Shown here one piece after another: positions 46,062 to 55,766 of a stretch of 64,000 nucleotides of DNA; position 1 is the first letter of the stretch, and each line of letters opens with the position of its first letter. Where the stretch lies: contig JAMDHS010000041.1 in NCBI GenBank assembly GCA_029717555.1, positions 1 through 64,000 of the forward strand, given 5' to 3'. Under the pieces are notes generated by a model, which saw nothing but the letters and a program-made list of their open reading frames with translations, made no database searches and was not told the origin of the DNA. Made by a program: the position numbers and the translations under genes. The stretch is from Peribolospora baueri. Taxonomy: Eukaryota > Basidiomycota > Peribolosporomycetes > Peribolosporales > Peribolosporaceae.

Positions 46062-46749
46062 GTTTTGAGAACGGAAAGTCGGATCAATACGCGAGAAGAA
46101 AGGGAGTGAGCGAGCGAGGTTGCTTAGGTGTGAGAAAGATGGTGAGAGGGAAGAACGGAGATCAACAACGAGCCCGCCCGACAAGCCCGTCTTTTAAGCT
46201 GTCGGACGGCGAGCGCGGCCCCTGTTATTCGAGACAATCGTGAGAGGACCTTCTATCTTGAGGGTGCAATAACAAACTGACAGACGAGGTGTGTCCAGAA
46301 GCGTCAGTTAGTTGCCAAAACAAAGCGTAGCTCAGCGCGCGAGATGTGTCCGCTTCCATGTCGAATGTTGGAGCGATGTCGACTGTTCCGAATTGAGTAG
46401 CGCTCTTATACTGTCCTCGTTATCGGCTTCAGCGGTCGTTGAGTGAGCCTCTCGCAAAGTGGAGCGGTTCAGTAGAGTCTTGCGAGCTGTAGTCGTGATG
46501 AAAGCGTAAAGGAAGCCGTCGGATGCATTGTCGTCGCGATGATGGCCTTGCCGGTTCCGGCGGAGTGGCCCGTGCGCGATTCGCATTCGCCATCCTCCTC
46601 TCCGTATCTCCAGACCAGCATGTGCAAAACTGGTGAGACCCCGCCTTAGTTTTAGCCGCCCCCTTATTTGGGCAGCTTGGGACTTGGAATTGAACCAGCC
46701 GTTCCTACGCACTGCCTGAGCCGTCGCCTGGGAGCTACAGACACCCCCG
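46062..46749. other. Transition between host gene promoter and virus-like fossil
   Basis: Promoter side of the Ser/Arg-rich gene. The left edge of the fossil could lie anywhere here. Base composition becomes less GC-extreme from about 46250 rightward, and no gene is recognisable. Confidence 0.4.
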
Positions 46750-48000
46750 CTTGTCCAGGACCGTCAAATTGGACCTTCCAAAGAGAAACGAGGTGAGGGC
46801 CAAGGTGACCTACACCGTAAACTGCGACAGAGAGACCCTTCTTTTAGCCACTGCGGACGGGATCCTGAGGACGCCTTTCCTTGTTTGCATACCGGGTGAA
46901 AAGCTGCTCCCGCCGACATTAATTTCCCCGATAATGACTGAATCCAATGTCGACACGGACGTCTCTGCTTCTCGCAGGTCGCGAAGGCGCCAGAGTCGTG
47001 AGTCGCCTTTGACAGCGCGCCCCATTCGGTCTGAATCTGCGGGTGAAGATGCCAAGCGACTTTGGCACCTTGCTTTACACTGCGGAACGTAGGGAGTGCA
47101 CGGTGACGCCTCTCGCCTCTGAGCCCGATGAAGGATGTACACGACGTCCAAGCGCGGGCGGAACGAAGAAGAAGAAGAAAATCAGCAGCGATGTCCCTAG
47201 CCAAAGAACACATATCACGCTGTGTCCCGTGACCTATCCTATCTTTGGCGTTGGTTCGCACCGCTGTGATCCTATACGACCCATCCTCCTCATCCAGCCT
47301 CCCGCCAGGCAAGGCCGTCTGTCCCGGGTGCGAACGAACGTGCAAAGCACGCCCCCAGTACCCGCCATGTGTACGACCGCCCCGTATCGGGGCGCAGGTG
47401 GAGCTCCTCTTCTCCGCCCACTTCAGCCTCATTTCCTTCCTCACCTCAGACACGCCTCCCAGAACGCTACTGGCCTTTGTTCAGGCACCCCAGGCTGTCT
47501 GTCCACCCTACCAGATTGCCTCATCACTCATTACTCCAGTGCACATCTCCAAGCCGCTCACGTACACAACGATGGGACAGAGACTCCTCCGGGACATGCC
47601 TGATGATCCCAGTCTCGGTCTCGTGCAATGTACGCCAGGTGAGGGCCTTGTCATGTGCCTTGCCAACTTCGGGGACAACTATGAGGACGCAATCATCGTC
47701 TCGCAGGCAGCAATCGACAGGGGCCTCTTCTTGTATACATCGAGGAGCATTCACATCTTGACAAAGAGCGAACCGTGCCCCGAGGTAGGAGGGAGAATGC
47801 GAATGTCCGAGCATCCATGGTGGAAGTGCTATCCGCGGAGGAAAGGGCGAAGGTTTGTTCTTGAGAGAACAGTGGAGGGCGACCAAGGCCCCGTCATGCA
47901 CGAGTCTCGTGAGTCTAATGGGCCTGGGTTGTGTCGCATTGGTAGACATGGCGGCCAACAACACGGCGTTGTGGTGCCACTACATATGCAATGCAGACAT
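46750..48000 (+). pseudogene. Fossil of an RNA polymerase beta-subunit (Rpb2)-like gene
   Basis: The strongest block, at about 47630-47760, has the polymerase beta signature: a Gly-rich lead-in, then NFGDNYEDAIIVS and AAIDRGLF, as in the conserved GYNxED...DRGLF region of Rpb2. A weaker block at about 46800-46900 (TADGILRTPFLVC) resembles the region with the RPL motif found upstream in Rpb2. The match is to motifs only. The copy is broken and partial. Confidence 0.55.
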
Positions 48001-48030
48001 TCGCAGAACTCGTCCTTAGTAATAAAGGTA

Positions 48031-49021
48031 TTGAAACTCCGAGACCTGTGGAAGATAAGGATCACCTCATACCTGTAGAGGGTACTTATGGAGCCCCTGG
48101 GAAGTTCAGTCGCATTACCGACATTTACAAAGGGAAGGGAATGGTCGCCAAAATTCAAGGCACCGTAGTGATCTACCTGCCCAGTCATAATCACTGGGCT
48201 CCCCTTTGCTCTCCAGAGGCCCAGGTAACAGTCTGCTCCGTTGTAGAGGCAGACAATGCTACGGTGAACTGCCTGACTGCGATGCGCCTCAACTCTTCGT
48301 TAATAGAGAGCTTTGCAATCCCGGTAGAAGTCATTCCACCTAGCGTGTGCATCTCAAATACGAGGCTAAGAGTCTCGCTCGACGGAGACAGTGGCCTTAC
48401 AGCGAGGCAATGTCCGCCTCTCATTCACGCACCTACAGTGCTGTCACCCGAGGGAAAGGCGAGGGTAGAGTCCGTGTCTGTCATGCCGGTAAGAGCATCT
48501 AGCGTCCTCCCCCGGTGGAATGCGAAGACTAGCCCAGGTGTAGTCCTCCACTTTCTCAGCCGCTTGTTCCTGAGCGAATTCAGCTCGATACCGTACTGTG
48601 GGCGGTATGTAACTGCATACTAGACCCCGCGTCTCAGGCCCTGGTAATTCTCTACGGGCCAGGGGGTACAGGCAAGAGCACACTCATTAGATGCCTTCAA
48701 ATGGCTCTGGCGGGGGGTTCGTGTACTCTTCCCTCTAATGCGTTCACGAGAGCGTCGAAGACCCTAGGCAATGACGTCGCTCAAGCATTACCGTCTACAA
48801 GACTGGCCGTGTCTGGAGACGTGGAGCTTGGGGGCAATATCAACCTAGGGCTCATCAAGGCAGTTACTGGCAGGGACTCGGTGCCTATACCTCCATCGTC
48901 AGCTGCGATCAGTAGCACAGTGGTAATAGGCAGTAACTCGCTTCCCTTTAGGGTTGCAGTCAGGGACTGGTCTTCAGAGGTTATCGTAAGGCGGGCTGTA
49001 GTTGTACACATGAATGTGAAC
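48031..49021 (+). repeat. Left arm of a ~1-kb inverted repeat
   Basis: Mirrors 49115-50107 on the opposite strand. Most of the arm is about 80-85% similar by eye. The central 48157-48495 reads identical to the reverse complement of 49647-49985. The two arms are separated by about 90 bases. Confidence 0.88.
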
Positions 49022-49078
49022 ACTACGGCCCTCCCGCGCGTAGTGATGCCTGACAGGCCAGAGCATTGGCTAGACTAA
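48620..49078 (+). pseudogene. Fossil SF3 (D5-type) helicase-like region, plus-strand copy
   Basis: Contains a Walker A motif (GPGGTGKST), a downstream GLIKAVTGRDSVPIPP segment and a VVIGSNSLP segment. These correspond in order to the conserved parts of D5-like SF3 helicases (K-x-TGxD followed by sN-x-P). It lies in the inner half of the left repeat arm. Partial and broken. Confidence 0.55.
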
Positions 49079-49114
49079 GGTATATGAAGCATTGGCTAGA
49101 TATGAAAAGAGCCG

Positions 49115-49515
49115 GCGTTCACGTCCATGTGCACATCTATGGCTCGCCTCACGATTGCCTCTGATGACCAGTCTTCAACTACAATGCTGGAGGGAAGTGA
49201 GTTGCTACCTATCACCACCGAGCTACTGATTGTAGCGGATGATGGAGGTATTGGCACTGAGTCCCTGCCGGTAACTGCCTTGATAAGTCCCAGGTTCACA
49301 TTGACCCCCAAGTTCCACGTCTCCGGACACGGCTAGTCTTGTAGATGTTAATGCCTGAGCTACATCAACACCTAGGGCCTTCGGCGCTCTTGTAAACGCG
49401 TCAGAAGGGAGGGTGCACGAGCACCCCGCCAGAGCTGCCTGCAGGCGTCTGATAAGAGTGCTCTTACCTGTACCTCCTGGCCCGTAGAGGATGACCATAC
49501 GAACCTGAGATGCAG
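49115..49515 (-). pseudogene. Fossil SF3 (D5-type) helicase-like region, minus-strand copy
   Basis: Second copy of the helicase-like stretch, carried by the right repeat arm, with the same Walker A motif (GPGGTGKST) at about 49470-49485. Partial and broken. Confidence 0.5.
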
Positions 49516-50107
49516 GGTCTAGTAGACAGTTGCCTACTGCCCATAGTACAGTGTCGAGCTGAGTCCTATCGGGGAACAGACGGCTGAGAAAGTGAGGACT
49601 ACACCTGGGCTAGTCCTTAAGTTCCACCGAGGGAGGATGCTAGATACTCTTACCGGCATGACAGACACGGACTCTACCCTCGCCTTTCCCTCGGGTGACA
49701 GCACTGTAGGTGCGTGAATGAGAGGCGGACATTGCCTCGCTGTAAGGCCACTGTCTCCGTCGAGCGAGACTCTTAGCCTCGTATTTGAGATGCACACGCT
49801 AGGTGGAATGACTTCTACCGGGATTGCAAAGCTCTCTATTAACGAAGAGTTGAGGCGCATCGCAGTCAGGCAGTTCACCGTAGCATTGTCTGCCTCTACA
49901 ACGGAGCAGACTGTTACCTGGGCCTCTGGAGAGCAAAGGGGAGCCCAGTGATTATGACTGGGCAGGTAGATCACTACGGTGCCTTAGACCTTGGCTACCA
50001 TTCCCTTCCCTTTATAGATGCTGATACGGCTGAACTTCCCAGGGACTCCATAAGTGCCCTCCACAGGTGTAAGGTGGGCCTCATCCTCTACGAGTCTTGG
50101 GGTCTCA
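49115..50107 (-). repeat. Right arm of the ~1-kb inverted repeat
   Basis: Reverse complement of the left arm at 48031-49021 with nearly equal length. The tract 49647-49985 reads identical to the left arm, while flanking parts differ at many sites. Confidence 0.88.
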
Positions 50108-50140
50108 CAGACACTGGGTGCCTTACCCTCGGGTGACAAC

Positions 50141-51132
50141 ACGGGTGGTCAACAAGACCCTGAGCTCCGTTGGCGCCGTCGGTCTCGGCGCGGTGGCCGA
50201 TGTGCTGGCCGCGGAGGAGCATATAGCGTCGGCGTCGCAGCGGCGGCGGTGGGATGTGTGGGCGCTTCGAAGAGCAAGACCAGAACGGCCGCTTGACGGT
50301 TTTTGGAGATGCTTCGTCAGGGGGGGGGACGGGGGGGGAAGAATTTCAGCAAGCGACTCCTACCCTGACTTCTCCCTTCAACTACCGCTCCACTCACTCG
50401 TTCCACCTCGATTTCGCCCGAAAGGCGGCGAGCCGTCGTATGTATCCTTGGCTCTCCGGAGTGAGCATCGACAACGCCTCGGCGGGGATGGCGGAGGGAA
50501 CTGCGTCCATGACGCTTTCCGGATCGAATGGCTGCGTCGTGAGCGCACAGCCGCGTGGTAGTGGCGACCTGCGACCGAGGTGGTAAGAGAAGGAGAGGAG
50601 ACCGAACGACGATGGCAAGCAGCCGACCGAGTCCCGACTCGTGTGTTCCTTACTCATCGCGTGAGCACATCACGTGGACGGCCATTTAACCGCTCTGCGC
50701 GCACGGGCCACCTCGAATGCATTGGTGCCGTGATTTCGACGGAAGTTGTTGGCCGCCATGCATTCGGACGGGCTGTGGACGACAGAGAACTGAAAGGTTG
50801 AGGTCAGGACGGCGAAGCGGTGACTCCGCTGGTTCCGAGGCGCGCCGGACGAGGCGGATATGGCAGGGTACGGCGTTCCCTGTCGTCAGCGCCCTTCAAA
50901 TACCGGCCCCGGTTCCTTTCCCATATAACATCTTTCTTGCTGGCAAGTAGACGGCCTGGACGACGGCTTTGAACCCATCCTAGAGGAAGCACGACGTGAG
51001 AGGCCTCTGTATCTTCTCGTGCCCTGACTTCCACCTCACTCTTCGAGACACAGGCCTCACTATTCTTTGACTGCTGGTCTGGCCGGCGACAGTGCGACTC
51101 GACATCACTTTTACAAGCCAAATTAAGACGTC
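50141..51132. other. Interval between the fossil and FAD paralog 2; no gene recognised
   Basis: GC-rich, host-like composition resumes at about 50150 with (GGC/GCG)-rich sequence and G runs near 50320. Frames here lack a recognisable family. It ends with the promoter of FAD paralog 2. Confidence 0.45.
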
Positions 51133-53665
51133 ATGGATTGCACGGCAAAGGATCCCACCCCAAACGTTCCTTCCTCTGACTCAATGCACGTCAACCCCGC
51201 CTTCTTTACCGTGCCCTCTGACAAGCCATGTCCGCTGCCAAGGAAGAATGGCACGGAGAGTTACTGGCAGAGGACAAGCCCTGGAACCGAGTGCGGGATT
51301 GGCAGCGAGGACGCTCGTCACATCAAATGGCAGGGTCAAACAGTTGCGGAGATGGACGTCGATGTGGTTATTATTGGGTGCGTCGCGAGGCTCAATCGGT
51401 GACCGTTGGGAGAGGCAACGTGCGAAGCTATGCTGATCTTTCGTCTCTATGCGTGCTTCATCTTTCTTTTGATATTTTCTCATACGTCTGCTCGCACGCC
51501 ATCGATACGATCACAGCTCAGGCATCACTGGAACTTCAGCAGCCTACCACCTCTCTCGCAAGCTTTGTGCCACTGACAACGATGCTGCCAATGGACAAGG
51601 GCATATCAAGATCGGACGACAGCTCAACGTCGCTGTAGTCGAGGCAAGGGACTTCTGTGCGCTTTGTTGTTTCTCACCTCATCGGTTGCGCTTTGATGCT
51701 TTAGTGCAGCCGCCTATTTCCTATTCCTCGGCCTTAACAGAAACCTGACTATCGGTTTTTCTAACCTCAGGCTCTGGAGCGACAGGCCGGAATGGGGGCC
51801 ACATGACCCCCCTCTCGGCGTTGGCTTGGAACGACGTGATCTCCAAACCTCACTTGCTGGAACCCTTTGACGGTAGTCCAGCTCCCTCCCGTCCATCTTT
51901 GGCACATGCAGACATGCAGACACGGCAAAGTGGAAGAGCCGGGCCAGCGGACAATGCTAGTATGGCTGAAGCCAAGAGGATTTTTGCTCTGGAGCGGAGG
52001 ACCGAAGCGGTATTGTTGGCTCTGGCACAAAGTGATGGCCAACAAGGCCAGAGCGTAGATCTGACGCGTGGAGGCAATCTGCATCTTGTCCAGACCGATG
52101 AGGAGGAGGCAGAGTGGAAGAGCAGCTGGCAGGCTGCCAAGGAAGCTGGCTTGGAGGAAGGAGAGGGAGGCGGTATTGAATTGTGGGATAGGGAGAAGAC
52201 GGTTGAGGTGAACCTTTCCGCCTTCCATTGTGGAGGAATCAGCTGACCAAAATAGGCCGGGTCGTCGTTCCCATCGCACAGGCACTTTCCACTCGCTCTC
52301 CACATTTCCTTTCCGCCTTTCGCATCCCTGGTAACAATCTCCACCCTCTCAAACTCGTCCGCCTGCTTTGGTCCCGCGCTCTTGCGCTGACCACGTCCTC
52401 TGCAGGATCATCGACTCCGGCAGTTTCTCTCAAACTCTACATTCACACGCCGGTAACAGCAATCGAAGCGGTAGAGAAAGGTGATACGGTCCACAGCGAC
52501 CTCGACCGCCCGTGGCTCATCCGCACCGGTAGAGGACCGATATTTAAGACAAGCTATATCATCCATGCGACCAATGGCTATGTCAGTCACCTCGTACCCC
52601 ATCTCGCGGGCCCGCATGGTGTCATTCCGACGAGGGCACAAGTCCTCGCCGTCCGACCTGCGGTCTTGGCCGAAAGCAAGACGGAGTCGCGAGGAGTCTG
52701 GAAGGGCTGGAAGGGAGGGTTATATGTCAATCATGATTACGAGGTCAGGGTCGACCGCCACCGGTCCTTCTTCCACCTTGGGCTCTGTCAAGCATGATTG
52801 AACAATGTGGCTCGCCACCTCCTTTTGTCCAATGTTCTTCACACTTCCAGTACCTCTTCCCCCGCTCGCCTTCAGGTTCAGCATCTGTCACCACTGGCAT
52901 TCCGCCCATTATCTTCGGCGGCATGCGTGAAAGCGCATCACCTTCCTATGAATGGAATGTCACCGATGATTCGACTCTGAACCCTATCGTGGCCATCCGA
53001 CTTCGTACTTGGCTGGCGGATAGATGGCCAGAACAGTTTGGACGCCTCGGGCGGGGTACTGACAGCGCCAACGACGAGGAGGATGGTAGGGCTGTCAAAC
53101 TAGAGGAAGAAGCCGTGGAAATGGAGTGGACCGGGATTATGGGCTTCACGCAAGGACGGGATCCCATCGTGAGTAGGTTTGCAACGCCGTTACAGTTGTT
53201 TTAATCCAGTACTGTCTCGGAATCGATGTTCATTAGTAACCGACTTTGTGTTTTATATCTTCACAGGTCGGACCTCTGCCTCCCCCCACAGGGCAGAGCC
53301 CTCACTCGCTTGCTGGCCAATATGTGGCGGTAGGCTACAGCGGCCACGGCATGACTCGGGCATTCTCTTGGTAAATGGGTTTGCTTGCAGCGCTCAGGCA
53401 CCTATAGCAGAACCGAGTGACAACTTGCCTGACCTATTCTCATCTGGTCATTCGAACTACAAAACCACCTGTTCAGCGCCGAGGCGGTTGTCGACATGGT
53501 CTTGGCCGACATACGCGCGGAGAACTGGGAGATACCAGAATGGTGAGGACATCGAGCTTTGCAAGCCGGTAAGGAACGTGATTTGCTGAGCGGCAAGTCT
53601 CTCGCCGTCTCTGACGCGCGTTCCGCCGCAGGTTCCCGACCTGCTATCTTTCGACAGCCTGTTGA
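51133..53665 (+). CDS. FAD-dependent oxidoreductase, DAO superfamily (paralog 2)
   Basis: 601 residues in eight exons: 51133-51377, 51517-51656, 51771-52207, 52282-52743, 52851-53168, 53267-53370, 53477-53542 and 53632-53665. It has the same landmarks as paralog 1: DVVIIGSGITGTSAAYHLSR, AVVEARDF then GATGRNGGHMTPL, YIIHATNGYVSHLVPHL, EWTGIMGFTQGRDPIVGPLP and GQYVAVGYSGHGMTRAFSC. Shared introns have the same phase, and one exon is exactly 104 bases in both genes. This copy has two extra introns, fewer low-complexity inserts and a C-terminus that stops soon after WFPTCYL, lacking paralog 1's long tail. Its codons are less GC-biased. The frame is intact, so it is probably functional. Confidence 0.9.
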
Positions 53666-54203
53666 GATGCAGCATGGCGGACACAGGCTCAGGTCGATGA
53701 GTCCCCTTGTTCACACTAGCAATGATCGCAGTGACGGTGTCTTTTTTTCCTCGCGGTAGTGTCTACAACGGTTCAGACAATGGAGAGAGCCCCTTCGCCC
53801 CTCTCACACGCTACCTGCGCCGTTCGGCCCTGCTCTCCCGTCTCCAGCCCTTCTCGCCTGCTCTTGAGCCTCGGCCTGTGGGGATCCCGCCGGATATTGA
53901 ATTATAGATTCGAGGTGTGCGAGGGCGGCCTGGTCGTTAAGGCGCGTATAACCCAGTCGAATAGAAAAGGCAAAGCAGCGCAAAGCGTCAGCATCGCTGC
54001 TGGGAATAAACATGAGCGATGGAACGCCGCCTTCCCGCGCAGTCTACTACTGTGAAACTCCTGTGTCTCCCTCCAGCCGTTCTATTATTGGCACATACAG
54101 GCGCTCCTCTCCTAGCCTTCAACTTTTTCAAGCTCTCTTCCTTCCCGGCGTCCTGATCCCCAGCTGAGAATCGCCCAACTGACCCGCTCGCCCACTCGCT
54201 CGC
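53666..54203. other. Convergent intergenic region
   Basis: 3' flanks of FAD paralog 2 and the pICln gene. No gene is seen. Confidence 0.5.
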
Positions 54204-55271
54204 TCAATAGGGCCGAAACCTTGCATCCGGGTTGACGAAATCGCTCCTCACCCTTCCCACCTCGCTCAGCTCTTGCTCGTCACCGCCGAACGCCTCCCGC
54301 TCGTCTCCTTCGGCGTTCCATCGCGCGTCTTCATCTCCGTCACCTTCTTCAGCATCTTCCATTTGGTCTGAAAACACCCAGCCGTCGCCGTCCCGCGTTC
54401 CTCCCAAGCCCATCGCGAATGGGTTGTCCACGGGGCCGCCGAGGGAGGGATGCAATGAAGCGCAGTAGGAAAGCGCCTCAAACATGGCATCGACTGAGGA
54501 AGAGTGGAGAAAAGAAATCCGTGAAAAATGAACAGAAGGAAAATAACACAAAAAGGGCCGTCCCCTTTCCTTCTCGAGCTAAGAAAGGAAAGCTCACGTT
54601 GATCCTCCCGTTCCGGAATGAGTCGCACCTCCCGCATCGTGCTAGTGCTTCCCTCTTCGCCCTCTTCGCCCTCCACGGCTTCACCCTCTACGCCGCCGGT
54701 TTCATCCAGCTGACAATAGATGCACGGCTTTGCCTCACTCGACGGAGAGGAAACGGGCGGCGGGGAGCGTGAGATGGCGTGCAAGCTGATCAGAGGGTAA
54801 GGCAGTGAGAAGCCGCGAGAGAGTGCAGGTGACCAGAACGAGAGGGCGCTGAGATATCGTACGTCGTCGTCGGAGGTGAGTGGTGGCAACAAAAGAGAAT
54901 GGGCATGGGAGAAGAGGGAGGAAGAGGAAGCCGATTGAGCATGCGCATTCCCGCATGTGTGTGTCTCTTGGTCTCGCGAAGAGTAGCCGCGAGGTTAGCC
55001 GACCGGAGCAAGGTTTCAAAAGAACAGAACCTCACCCTTCGGTTAACCATAACTGCCCCGTCCCATCCGCCCACGCCACGCCTTCCGCGCCCTCGAGGCT
55101 GTCAAATGGCGGATCGACCTCGACCTTGACGCCGTCCACCTTGAGCCTGAGCACCGGCGGGTTGGCGTCAAACCTCTCCGGCGTGCTCTGTTGGAGCTCC
55201 GCGTACTGTTCTGGGGTGATAAACGGCGGAGGAGAGGACAAGGCCGTGATTTTCGGCGTTTCCGAGGACAT
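54204..55271 (-). CDS. pICln-like methylosome subunit (Voldacs domain)
   Basis: 258 residues in three exons: 55036-55271, 54598-54848 and 54204-54493. The PH-like fold of pICln is visible: GQLWLTEGALSFWSPAL, then GFSLPYPLISLHAISRS, CIYCQLDE, an acidic loop (GEAVEGEEGEEG), VRLIPERED, and the helix MFEALSYCASLHPSL. The C-terminal third is acidic (DAEEGDGDEDARW). pICln delivers Sm proteins to the PRMT5 methylosome during snRNP assembly and is cytosolic/nuclear; the older chloride-channel role is not supported. Family is clear from the strand order, although overall conservation in fungi is low. Confidence 0.88.
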
Positions 55272-55766
55272 ATTGGGGACGCGGTGGGATGGATGACGGT
55301 GGGAGAGACAAAGTGATCCGAGAATTTTTAATAGTTGGAAAGCGAAGAACTGCCGCGGCGCGCATTTATCTCTTGCTCACGTGCCCGATAGTAGAAGGCC
55401 AATGATACAACAACAGCGAATGACGTTGAATTGACATGAAGCGTATTTTGAAAACAGGATACTCATCCAAATAGTGGAAGGACGTGAAGTTTAGTGGGCG
55501 AGCAGCCAGGTCTCAGAGGACAGTCGGAGTCGTTGGCTATGACCAAGAACGACGCGCGGTCCGGTCTGACGATGCTCGCGCACAGGCACTAATCGTAGGG
55601 GGCGACAGGGAGGTGCTTGCGAGAACATGCGAATGATGACGAGAGCTAAGACATAGGGAGACGAAACTGAGATGATGGCGGTGGTATCCATTGTACTAGA
55701 TCGGTCGTTGTGAAAGAGGAAGCCGCCGGAGAGGTAGAGCGCTGTGGGCTTGAGAACTAAATCTGC
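55272..55766. other. Intergenic region
   Basis: Promoter of the pICln gene and 3' flank of the exportin-T gene, both on the minus strand. No gene is seen. Confidence 0.5.

Larger units (their letters stand above)
46750..50140. mobile_element. Decayed virus-like insertion (large-DNA-virus-like, RNA polymerase and SF3 helicase parts)
   Basis: A fossil with two kinds of viral-type parts. The left part resembles the second-largest RNA polymerase subunit; the right part holds an SF3/D5-type helicase-like region, present in two opposed copies inside an inverted repeat. This pairing points to a nucleocytoplasmic large DNA virus relative or a similar virus-like element. Cytoplasmic linear plasmids are an alternative for the polymerase, but their helicases are of other classes. 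Composition differs from the host: less GC, no long purine/pyrimidine tracts, no host-type introns that I can find. It is clearly broken, with at least about half a dozen interruptions, so it is old or fast-decaying. The ends are estimates. Confidence 0.6.

Noticed and set aside
50141-50960. Possible gene to the right of the fossil
   Set aside because: Frames are short and GC-driven, with no family signal and no consistent splice chain.
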